The notes beneath the pieces were generated by a model. That model saw nothing but the letters and a program-made list of their open reading frames with translations, was not told the DNA's origin and did not search any database. The translations under genes and the position numbers were made by a program. This document shows positions 16,555 to 23,911 of a stretch of 64,000 nucleotides of DNA, piece by piece (the first letter of the stretch is position 1; every line of letters begins with the position of its first letter). The stretch covers positions 1 to 64,000 of the forward strand of contig JAHHHL010000017.1 in assembly GCA_019359375.1 (NCBI GenBank), written 5' to 3'. The stretch is from Lyngbya sp. HA4199-MV5. GTDB taxonomy: Bacteria > Cyanobacteriota > Cyanobacteriia > Leptolyngbyales > Leptolyngbyaceae.

Positions 16555-16791
16555 ATGGAAAATCTTCAAGACATTCTGACCCTTGCTGCGACTGTGGTTG
16601 AATATTTTTTCTTTGCGTATCTGGCGGTTGCTTTCGTGGTCTACTCGCTGAAGTCGCCTTACCCAGTCCAGCAGGGACGCTCAGTAGTCGTACCCTCGCC
16701 AGCAGCAACCATCCTTGCAACAGCCGTACCCTACAAAACCTGGGAGCCAACCTCTACACCAAGTGCGCCCCTGGCAGGGGTGGCAGGATGA
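16555..16791 (+). CDS. Small membrane protein, hypothetical
   Basis: 78 aa from ATG 16555. One strong hydrophobic segment (about residues 8-30, TVVEYFFFAYLAVAFVVYSL) is followed by a Ser/Pro/Thr-rich tail. No family recognised. Real coding is plausible because the hydrophobic helix is well formed, but the frame is short. Confidence 0.4.
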   Translation: MENLQDILTLAATVVEYFFFAYLAVAFVVYSLKSPYPVQQGRSVVVPSPAATILATAVPYKTWEPTSTPSAPLAGVAG

Positions 16792-16887
16792 GCCGATTGT
16801 TTTTTACCCATTGATAAGGCTCGATCGCAGGCAACCTGCCCTTACCCAAGCCTTACTTGCCACGATCGCACCCTGTGTTTGTAAGCA

Positions 16888-18162
16888 TCAGGCTGACGAT
16901 CCCAACGTCATTAAGAGCCGTGTGAGGAGGTACAGGCGTGGTGCTATGCGATCCAGGTCGATATATTCCTCAGGGCTATGAGCACCGCCACCAACCGGAC
17001 CAAGGGCATCCAGTGTGGTTGTGCCAACAGACGCGGCATAGTTTCCGTCGGTGCCGCCACCGCTACCTTCTACGCCAAGCGTGAGTCCCATTTCTTGATA
17101 GATGGCTTGCGCTTTCTTTACGAGTGCATCTGTTTGAGGGTTGGGTGGAAACGGTGGACGACCTTGTTCTGCGCGTACTTTAATCTTGGTGCAAGGTAAC
17201 AGTTTGGTTTGAGCTAGGCGCGTCAAGTCACGGGTGAGGCGATCGTACTCTTGAGCCTCCAGTACCCGCACATCGGCTTGCACGCTGGCAGTATCTGGAA
17301 TCGTATTGGGACGATCGCCTGCCTGAAAAACCGTGACATTTACCGATGTCTGCTTGCTTGGATTGCTCAGCTTACTCAATTTTAGGGTTTGATATGCAGC
17401 TTCTACCAGCGCATTGCATCCCTTTTCTGGTTCTGCTCCTGCATGGGCGGCTCGACCTTTAACCTCCAGACCATAATATCCGATGCCTTTGCGCCAAGCA
17501 GTAACTTTGTCCTGTGGCGACCCAAATTCCAGCACCAGAGCTACATCATGCTGTTTCGCCGTCTCTTTGATCAACGCACGGGAACCAAATGAGCCTTTCT
17601 CTTCATCGGGATTAATCAAAAAGGTGATAGTGTCAAAGTTCTTAAAGCGTAGTGCTTGTAAAATTTTGAGCGCTTCGATGCCGAGCAGAATGCCACCTTT
17701 GTCATCCATCACGCCGGGACCGTAGGCTTTGCCATCCATAATCTTGAAGGGGCGCTGCGCTGCGGTACCTGCTTTGAAAACCGTGTCGGTGTGTGCCAGA
17801 AGGAGAATTTTGCCTTTGCCAGTACCTTGCAGCGTCGCCAGAATCGTTCGTCCCACACTAGGCGTTGCCGCGACGGTTTGTACGGTTGCACCAACGGCTT
17901 GAAGTTGCTCGATGACCAGATTTTCAACCTGCATTAAGCCGTTTTGATCACCCGTCCCAGAATCAAGGTTGACGAGAGTTTCCAGGGACTTGAGAAAGGT
18001 ACTTTGAGCCTGTTGCGTCTGGTTATACAGCGTTGGATCGGGAGCTGCTACGACATGAGGGGGCTGTGTCACTAGCAGCATGATCGCCACCATCACACTC
18101 AACAACCCTCCGATGAACGAAGAACTTAAAGCTATACTGCTTCTGCACGTCTCGTCTCGCAT
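16888..18162 (-). CDS. Exported M20-family zinc peptidase (glutamate carboxypeptidase-like)
   Basis: 424 aa from ATG 18162 (MRDETCRSS). A signal or anchor segment at about residues 15-35 ends near VVAAPDP. The M20 metal ligands are all present: LLAHTDTVF (His), YGPGVMDDKGG (Asp), NPDEEKGS (catalytic Glu and ligand Glu), LEFGSP (Glu) and GGGAHSPEEYI (His). Resembles carboxypeptidase G2, which removes C-terminal Glu from folates and peptides. The true substrate is inferred, location probably periplasmic. It is divergent from the MFS gene, with starts 10 bp apart. Confidence 0.9.
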   Translation of the reverse strand: MRDETCRSSIALSSSFIGGLLSVMVAIMLLVTQPPHVVAAPDPTLYNQTQQAQSTFLKSLETLVNLDSGTGDQNGLMQVENLVIEQLQAVGATVQTVAATPSVGRTILATLQGTGKGKILLLAHTDTVFKAGTAAQRPFKIMDGKAYGPGVMDDKGGILLGIEALKILQALRFKNFDTITFLINPDEEKGSFGSRALIKETAKQHDVALVLEFGSPQDKVTAWRKGIGYYGLEVKGRAAHAGAEPEKGCNALVEAAYQTLKLSKLSNPSKQTSVNVTVFQAGDRPNTIPDTASVQADVRVLEAQEYDRLTRDLTRLAQTKLLPCTKIKVRAEQGRPPFPPNPQTDALVKKAQAIYQEMGLTLGVEGSGGGTDGNYAASVGTTTLDALGPVGGGAHSPEEYIDLDRIAPRLYLLTRLLMTLGSSA

Positions 18163-18172
18163 AGAACGCTGA

Positions 18173-19390
18173 ATGTCAATGAACCGCAGCTTTTGGATCA
18201 CGACTTTAATTGCTTTTGTCAACTCAATTAGTTTTACCATCCTCATTCCCATTCTCTATCCTTATGGCAAACAATTTGGGTTAACCGACTTTCAGACAAG
18301 CCTACTGTTTTCAATCTATGCAGGCGCACAATTTTTAGCGACCCCCGTGATTGGTAAGCTGTCCGATCGCTACGGGCGCAAACCGCTTTTACTGATTAGT
18401 CTAGCGGGAACTGTGATTGCAAGCTTGATGGCAGGTACGGCGCAGAGTGCCATGATGCTCTTTCTAGCACGATTTTTTGATGGCATTACGGGGGGTAATG
18501 TGTCTGTCTCTCAGGCGATCGTGTCGGATGTTGTGTCGTCTCAAGAACGAGCGAAAGCTTTTGGTATTTATAGTTCAGCGACGTTTGGTTTGGGCTTTAT
18601 TCTAGGTCCAGCAAGTAGCCTGATGGCTCAGCAAGTTTCGCTGGGTGCAAGCTTTTTGGTGTCGAGTGGGCTTGCTTTCGTTGCACTACTGGTAACGTGG
18701 TTCTTCTTGCCAGAAACACTACAGGTTAAAGCGGAGAAGGCAACGAATATCTTTGATATTGGTCTGGGAAATTTAATCAAGGGTTTAACCATTCCACGAG
18801 TGGGTATTCTGCTCGTGATCAACTTTTTGATTGGCACCACATTTACGATTTTTACCTTTGCTTTTCAGCCTTACTTCATTCATGTGTTGGGTCAGAATAG
18901 TGAGTCACTGACACTCATGTTTGTTTTGTTTGGCACGCTGATTCTTGTCATGCAGGTCAAAGGCATTCCATTCCTGACGCAGCAGTTGAGCCTGGTGCAG
19001 ATCTTGCTCCTGTCTTTGCTGATTCGTAGCGTCTCGTTTCTGGTGATGCCTATCGTACCAAGCTTGACGTATTTTGTGAGCGTGAGCATCCTTTTTTCAC
19101 TGTTCAACGCCTTAGTGCAACCGATGATCACGACACTCATTTCGCTCAATGCTAAGCCAGATGTGCAAGGCACAGCAATGGGGTTGAACGCTTCCTATCT
19201 GAATGTTTCTAATGCGTTTGGACCGATGATTGCTGGCAGCCTGATCCATCAACAAAACCCTGTCACCTATACCTATCCACTGTATTTGGCTGGCATTCTT
19301 ACTTTTTTAGTCTGGCTGCTTGCGATCGCCACTCGCCAACACTATACGCCTCAAGCTCCAGGGAGTTCGCTAAAGGATCGGGCGACATAG
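18173..19390 (+). CDS. MFS transporter (TetA-like drug:proton antiporter type)
   Basis: 405 aa with twelve hydrophobic segments. The loop 2-3 signature is GKLSDRYGRKP (MFS motif A), and GFILGPASS-like residues in helix 5 match the antiporter motif. Membrane protein of the plasma membrane, exporting an unknown compound. ATG 18179 is an alternative start. The start is 10 bp from the divergent M20 peptidase start, so the two promoters must overlap the other gene's 5' region, suggesting shared control. Confidence 0.85.
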   Translation: MSMNRSFWITTLIAFVNSISFTILIPILYPYGKQFGLTDFQTSLLFSIYAGAQFLATPVIGKLSDRYGRKPLLLISLAGTVIASLMAGTAQSAMMLFLARFFDGITGGNVSVSQAIVSDVVSSQERAKAFGIYSSATFGLGFILGPASSLMAQQVSLGASFLVSSGLAFVALLVTWFFLPETLQVKAEKATNIFDIGLGNLIKGLTIPRVGILLVINFLIGTTFTIFTFAFQPYFIHVLGQNSESLTLMFVLFGTLILVMQVKGIPFLTQQLSLVQILLLSLLIRSVSFLVMPIVPSLTYFVSVSILFSLFNALVQPMITTLISLNAKPDVQGTAMGLNASYLNVSNAFGPMIAGSLIHQQNPVTYTYPLYLAGILTFLVWLLAIATRQHYTPQAPGSSLKDRAT

Positions 19391-19507
19391 TAATCTTGAG
19401 CCTATGAGTTGTTTCTAAGATTCAGCTTGCAAGCGATCGACGTGCTTAGGGCAAAGTCGCTAATTTAACTCATACCAGTTTAAACAGACTTCACGACACA
19501 TCGACCC

Positions 19508-19710
19508 CTGGTTGACTGACAAATCTTTGAGCGAGTACTTGAACCCGCCCTGCACTGAAAGTGCGGGCTGATGGCAGGAAGTCCTCTCAAGAGGACTACG
19601 AGCGCCTGACAACCCGTTTGAACGGGTTTCGCACCATTAGCCCGGATTTGAATCACGGGCGGGTGAGCAACGAAGCGACCAGCCTTTCGAGACTTTTGTC
19701 AGTCAATCAG
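19508..19710 (+). mobile_element. Miniature inverted-repeat element, family 2, copy 2 (9-bp target duplication)
   Basis: 203 bp. Ends CTGGTTGACTGACAAA and TTTGTCAGTCAATCAG are inverted repeats with one mismatch. It is flanked by an exact 9-bp duplication, CATCGACCC, at 19499-19507 and 19711-19719. Internal hairpins GCCCTGCAC/GTGCGGGC, AGTCCTC/GAGGACT and AACCCGTT/AACGGGTT, no gene. It lies between convergent MFS and WecG-like genes. Confidence 0.92.
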
Positions 19711-19722
19711 CATCGACCCTCT

Positions 19723-19750
19723 GTAGGGGCGACCGACCGTTCGCCCCTAC
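19723..19750. repeat. REP-like palindrome
   Basis: GTAGGGGCGA-CCGACCGT-TCGCCCCTAC, a 10-bp perfect stem adjoining the right target duplication of the family-2 element. It sits between convergent gene ends. Confidence 0.8.
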
Positions 19751-20009
19751 CCCATCTGCAACATTCTCAAATCAAATTGCTCTGAAAATGCGGTTGTTCA
19801 CACCCTACACCCCACACCCTTTTCATTCCTTGGGGTGCTAAAGCTTAGCATGGACGATTGGTATCAGATGCTTAGTTTTGTCAGTCAAGCAAGATCCATT
19901 AGACAAAAGCAAATATGGTTGCTGCGAAGGTTTCTTGATGACTCAGTATGGAAATTTTGAGTTAAACCAGGTGGTGGTGGTTGGCTTACCCAAGCAGTAA
20001 CCACTGTAA

Positions 20010-20786
20010 TTACCGTTTTGTCACGCGATACACCAGCGATCGCCATGCAAACTGGGGTAACGCCAACATCCGCCGCCAGCGCCACGGTTCCTGATACAGG
20101 CGATAGACCCACTCCAGATGATTGTCTCGTAACCAGCCTGGAGCGCGAGTTTTCACGCCTGCCCACACGTCAAAACTACCCCCCACACCGATCCAGATCG
20201 CCTTTGGGCAGACCTCACGGTGCTTGGCAATCCAAAACTCCTGGCGAGGAACCCCCAACCCAACCAGAATCAACTGTGGTTGTGTGTCTTTGAGCGTTTG
20301 CAGAAAGGCGGGTTCGTCTTCAGGGGTGAGATAGCCGTGTTGCGCGATCGCGATCGCAATCCCTGGTGCCCGCTCCTGCCAGATGGTTGCTGCTTGTTGA
20401 ATCACTTCAGGCTTACCACCAAAAAAGGCAACGGTACCTAGAGAAGGCGGTTGTGAAGCAGCCCGCAGGTCTCGCCCAAACTCCCGCAGCAGTGTTTCTG
20501 CTAGCTCAATGCCGGGACAGCGCTGAGTCGATCGACCGTACAATTTCAGATACAGCACAATCCCCGCACCATCGGGAATCACCAACTCTGCGTCCCGAAT
20601 GATCTGGGCTAACGGCAAATTTTGCTCTGCTGCCATCGTCATCTCAGCATTTAGCGTGACAACATGACACCCCTGTTGCTGCCGCGCACACGCAAGGAGC
20701 CAGCCTATATAATCATCGAGCAGATGAACGGGCAACCCCAGAACCGAAAAGGGTTTGGGTGCCTCTAGTGGAACAAATTTCTGCAC
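20010..20786 (-). CDS. WecG/TagA/CpsF-family glycosyltransferase
   Basis: 258 aa, typical length of GT26 enzymes. Visible are VVTLNAEM, VIPDGAGIVLYLK (the PDG motif), VAFFGGKPEV, GYLTPED, LVGLGVPRQEFW and GVGGSFDVWAG. The family transfers N-acetylmannosamine-type sugars to lipid-linked intermediates for teichoic acids, enterobacterial common antigen or extracellular polysaccharide. In a cyanobacterium an exopolysaccharide or LPS role is likely. No polysaccharide operon surrounds it. Confidence 0.9.
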   Translation of the reverse strand: MQKFVPLEAPKPFSVLGLPVHLLDDYIGWLLACARQQQGCHVVTLNAEMTMAAEQNLPLAQIIRDAELVIPDGAGIVLYLKLYGRSTQRCPGIELAETLLREFGRDLRAASQPPSLGTVAFFGGKPEVIQQAATIWQERAPGIAIAIAQHGYLTPEDEPAFLQTLKDTQPQLILVGLGVPRQEFWIAKHREVCPKAIWIGVGGSFDVWAGVKTRAPGWLRDNHLEWVYRLYQEPWRWRRMLALPQFAWRSLVYRVTKR

Positions 20787-20867
20787 AGTGCTGCCTCACG
20801 CCCTCAGAGTCGGTTTTCAGACAATCGATTTTACCCTAGAAGTTGCTTGTGGATAGCGAGAGAGTTT

Positions 20868-21060
20868 TGAGTTGAGTTAGTTGTTGGTTGTTGGTTGTTG
20901 GTTGTTGGTTGTTAGAGAAGAGTAGGGATAGGGAGTGGGAAGTGGGGAGTCGGGCTAAAGGATGTAGCTTGCTTCCCATAGGATTAGCTGACTCCTGACT
21001 TCTGGCTCCTTCTAAAAACTAAAAACCAAAAACCCCCTTGCCTTCTGCCCTCTGCCTCTT
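20868..21060. repeat. Short tandem repeats
   Basis: TTGTTGG units in at least four tandem copies at 20881-20915, GGGAGTGG units at 20935-20955, and CTGCC units near 21045-21060. It separates bioB (ends at 21065) from the glycosyltransferase start. Confidence 0.85.
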
Positions 21061-21064
21061 GTCT

Positions 21065-22048
21065 TTATCCTTTCTCTCTTGGCACCATCCCCAATCGCTG
21101 CAACAACCGCTCATCCTGGCTGCTGTCAGGGTTGGGGGTCGTCAAAAGAACGGGACCTGTAAAGATGGAATTGGCTCCTGCCAGTAAACACAGGGCTTGC
21201 AGTTCGTCGCTCATTTGCAACCGTCCCGCTGAGAGCCGCACGATCGCCCTGGGAAACAAGACCCGCGTTGTAGCAACCATCCGCACCAGCTCAATGGCAT
21301 CGACGGGCGCAACGTCTTGTAACGGGGTTCCAGCAACGGGAACCAGGCAGTTGATGGGAATGGACTCTGGCACCGGATCGAGTGCTGACAGGGCGGCTAA
21401 GAGCGCGAGGCGATCGTCCACCGATTCTCCCATGCCCAAAATGCCACCACAGCACACTGAAATGCCCGCAGCACTCACGGCTTGAATGGTTTCCAAGCGG
21501 TCTTGATAGGTGCGTGTGGTGATCACCTTACCGTAGTAGTCTGGCGACGTGTCGAGGTTATGGTTGTATGCCGTTAGCCCCGCTTCCTTCAAACGCCTTG
21601 CCTGATGGGGTTTGAGCATACCCAACGTGCAGCAAACTTCCATCTCCAGCGCGGCGACCTGACGCACCATTTCCAGCACGCGATCGAACTGGGCACCATC
21701 CTTCACTTCTCGCCATGCCGCACCCATACAAAATCGAGTCGAGCCGTGTGCCTTTGCCGCCTTCGCTTCTGCCAGCACTGTTTCAAGCTTTGCCAACGGC
21801 TGTGGCTCTAGCGCCGTTTTATTGTGGACGCTTTGAGAGCAGTAGCCACAGTCTTCAGGACATAGCCCCGTTTTGATATTGCAAAGGGTGCAGAGCTGCA
21901 CGGCGCGCGGATCGTGATGCTGACGGTGAACCTGTTGTGCCTCAAACAATAGATCGGGCAGGGGTTGGTGATAGGTGCGATCGATCCGCTCCCGCACGGA
22001 TTCCTGAGCAGCGTGTGAAAGTTGAGGCAGCGTTGTCGTCATAAGCAC
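21065..22048 (-). CDS. bioB: Biotin synthase
   Basis: 327 aa radical-SAM enzyme inserting sulfur into dethiobiotin. The SAM cluster motif is CPEDCGYC (Cys63, Cys67, Cys70) in TGLCPEDCGYCSQS. Also present are KAHGSTRFCMGAAWR, CCTLGM, YNHNLDTSPDYY and RLSAGR. The family auxiliary-cluster ligand Arg/Cys residues are consistent (CCTLGM, CCGGILGMGE). Start ATG 22048, alternative 22042. Ends in a repeat-rich spacer; no other bio genes are nearby. Confidence 0.95.
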   Translation of the reverse strand: MLMTTTLPQLSHAAQESVRERIDRTYHQPLPDLLFEAQQVHRQHHDPRAVQLCTLCNIKTGLCPEDCGYCSQSVHNKTALEPQPLAKLETVLAEAKAAKAHGSTRFCMGAAWREVKDGAQFDRVLEMVRQVAALEMEVCCTLGMLKPHQARRLKEAGLTAYNHNLDTSPDYYGKVITTRTYQDRLETIQAVSAAGISVCCGGILGMGESVDDRLALLAALSALDPVPESIPINCLVPVAGTPLQDVAPVDAIELVRMVATTRVLFPRAIVRLSAGRLQMSDELQALCLLAGANSIFTGPVLLTTPNPDSSQDERLLQRLGMVPREKG

Positions 22049-22108
22049 TTCCCTACAGGTCTACGAAAACGCCAATCGTCACGTTTTGACGCGATCGCTT
22101 TCGCTAGA

Positions 22109-22948
22109 TTACACCGTCTCTACAATCTCTGGATAGAGAAATTGATAGCCTGCATCAATCAACTTCTGATTGGACACTCTGGCATTGTAAGGACGGGTGC
22201 TGGGTTGTGACGCATCCCACACCACGTTAGGTAGATTGTGAACTGCAAACACACGCTCCAGCAACTCCCGCGTTGTCACCGGGACACCACCCACCAGGTT
22301 GTAGATGCCTGTTAGTGAGTGCTGTCTGGCGAAGTCGATCGCGCCCACAATATCATCTAAATGCACCCAATTTGCCGCATCGTCACCATTGCCTGGTCGC
22401 GTCGTACCTGCTGCCCGCCCAAAGATTTTTACCAATCTACGCCCTGGTCCATAGATGCCGCCGAGCCGTAGCACACATACCTTCAGCGTGTCACTCGCTG
22501 CACTCAGCAACACCTGCTCCGTCTCTGCCAAAATCTCACCATTGCGATTGGCAGGCGCAACCGGAGACGCTTCATCTACCCACGCACCCTGTCGATCGCC
22601 GTACACCGCGTAGCTGCCTGTGTAAATCACCTGCCGCACAGAGGGAACCGAATTCAGCACTGCCACCAGCGTTTTTGCCGTTTGCAGATACGCCTCTTCA
22701 TAGGCATTTACATTCGGGGCACCCACACTCAGCAACACAACCGACTGATCTTGGAGGAGCGATCGCAGTCCCGCTTCATCATTCCCCTTCACGACCTGTA
22801 CGTTCTGCGCGATCGCAGACAGTTCTTCAACGCGATCGGGCGTTGTTGTCGTTACCGTCACTGTCAATGACTGCCGCCACCGTTGCGCCACCGCCCTGCC
22901 TACGTACCCACAGCCAATAATTGTTACGTTTGTCACCCTTACCCCCAC
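22109..22948 (-). CDS. NAD(P)-dependent epimerase/dehydratase-like SDR protein
   Basis: 279 aa atypical extended SDR. The Rossmann motif is IIGCGYVGRAV near the N-terminus, and the active site has YTGSYAVYGD with Ser/Tyr, then RLGGIYGPGR and NWVHLDDI. Similar cyanobacterial proteins are annotated NAD(P)H-binding or YeeZ-like sugar epimerases, with substrate unknown. The start follows the rhomboid gene stop by 3 bases on the same strand, so the two probably form one operon with the rhomboid gene first. Confidence 0.8.
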   Translation of the reverse strand: MGVRVTNVTIIGCGYVGRAVAQRWRQSLTVTVTTTTPDRVEELSAIAQNVQVVKGNDEAGLRSLLQDQSVVLLSVGAPNVNAYEEAYLQTAKTLVAVLNSVPSVRQVIYTGSYAVYGDRQGAWVDEASPVAPANRNGEILAETEQVLLSAASDTLKVCVLRLGGIYGPGRRLVKIFGRAAGTTRPGNGDDAANWVHLDDIVGAIDFARQHSLTGIYNLVGGVPVTTRELLERVFAVHNLPNVVWDASQPSTRPYNARVSNQKLIDAGYQFLYPEIVETV

Positions 22949-22951
22949 ACC

Positions 22952-23578
22952 CTACACCCCAGCCCCTACACCCTTCTTCGGCGTTAGTACCCGTGCTGCC
23001 AGTATCCCACCGATGAACCCAAAGAGATGCCCTTCCCAGGAGATTCCCACACGGGTAGGTAACACGCCCCAGATGAGGCTACCGTAGAGTGCGCCGACGA
23101 AAAGTGACATGGCGATCGCTGTCATACTTCGCTCAAAATAGCCTCGTGCTAACAGATAACCGAGGTAGCCAAAAATTACCCCGCTAGCACCGATGTGTAC
23201 ACCAGGTGAACCAAAAAGCCATGTTCCTAACCCACTCACAACAGCCGTAATGAGGCTAACCCAAAAGAAATCGCGGGTTTCGCGCAGCATAATCAACCAG
23301 CCCAGCGCTACAAACGGCACGGTGTTGCCAATCAGGTGAGCAAAGTTGCCGTGCAAGAAAGGCGCAAAGAGAATGCCACGCAGCCCAATGATAGTGCGCG
23401 GAATGATGCCATAGATGTCTAACGTTCGACGCAGCCCCACCCGAAACACAAACTGATCCAGAATCTCGATCGCCCACATAGCCGCTACTAAGCCACCCAA
23501 AATCCACATCTGGGTCTTAAACTCTTGCGCGATTGCCTCTTTTTCGCCACTACTGCTCATCTTGCTTCTGTCGTCCAT
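22952..23578 (-). CDS. Rhomboid-family intramembrane serine protease
   Basis: 208 aa from ATG 23578 (MDDRSKMSSS); the frame is open further upstream. Six hydrophobic segments. HGNFAHLIGN carries the oxyanion His/Asn, GASGVIFG holds the catalytic Ser, and GHLFGFIGG the catalytic His. It should cleave single-pass membrane proteins in the lipid bilayer; substrate unknown. Its stop is 3 bases upstream of the epimerase-like gene start. Confidence 0.9.
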   Translation of the reverse strand: MDDRSKMSSSGEKEAIAQEFKTQMWILGGLVAAMWAIEILDQFVFRVGLRRTLDIYGIIPRTIIGLRGILFAPFLHGNFAHLIGNTVPFVALGWLIMLRETRDFFWVSLITAVVSGLGTWLFGSPGVHIGASGVIFGYLGYLLARGYFERSMTAIAMSLFVGALYGSLIWGVLPTRVGISWEGHLFGFIGGILAARVLTPKKGVGAGV

Positions 23579-23765
23579 AACGCTGTAAGGGGTTCTGACT
23601 GCAACTACACCCGCAACACACCTTCCTCTGCTATTGTACAAACTCTGGCTAAGGATGCCCTGCTCCACCCCACGCTTAACCCGCTATCGATCGTGCCAAT
23701 GGTTCGGCAAAGTGTTTGCTGGCAAAGGGTACATTTCCGCAAAAGCTCGTCTCAATACATGAAGC

Positions 23766-23822
23766 TAAGGGCTGGAACCGTTGCTGCAAACAATGCGCGA
23801 TCGTCATTGATGACAGCCCCTA
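23766..23822 (-). mobile_element. Half copy of family-1 miniature element
   Basis: 57 bp matching the CCAGCCCCTAG-bounded half of the 129-bp element: begins TAAGGGCTGGAACC and ends GATGACAGCCCCTA. Its ends are themselves inverted (TAAGGGCTG/CAGCCCCTA), and TA sits at both borders, so it may be an independent short element rather than a truncation. Confidence 0.7.
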
Positions 23823-23911
23823 GAACGCTGGCAGGTCTCTATTGGAGGCTTTTGCTAGCCACACCGCTTGCGAAAGAGTACCCATGAGGGTACTAGGGGA
23901 TCGCAGAGAAG

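Noticed and set aside
19875-19891. Diverged right end of the family-2 miniature element (TTTTGTCAGTCAAGCAA)
   Set aside because: One-sided match with two differences near the end; no partner end or duplication, so not called as an element.
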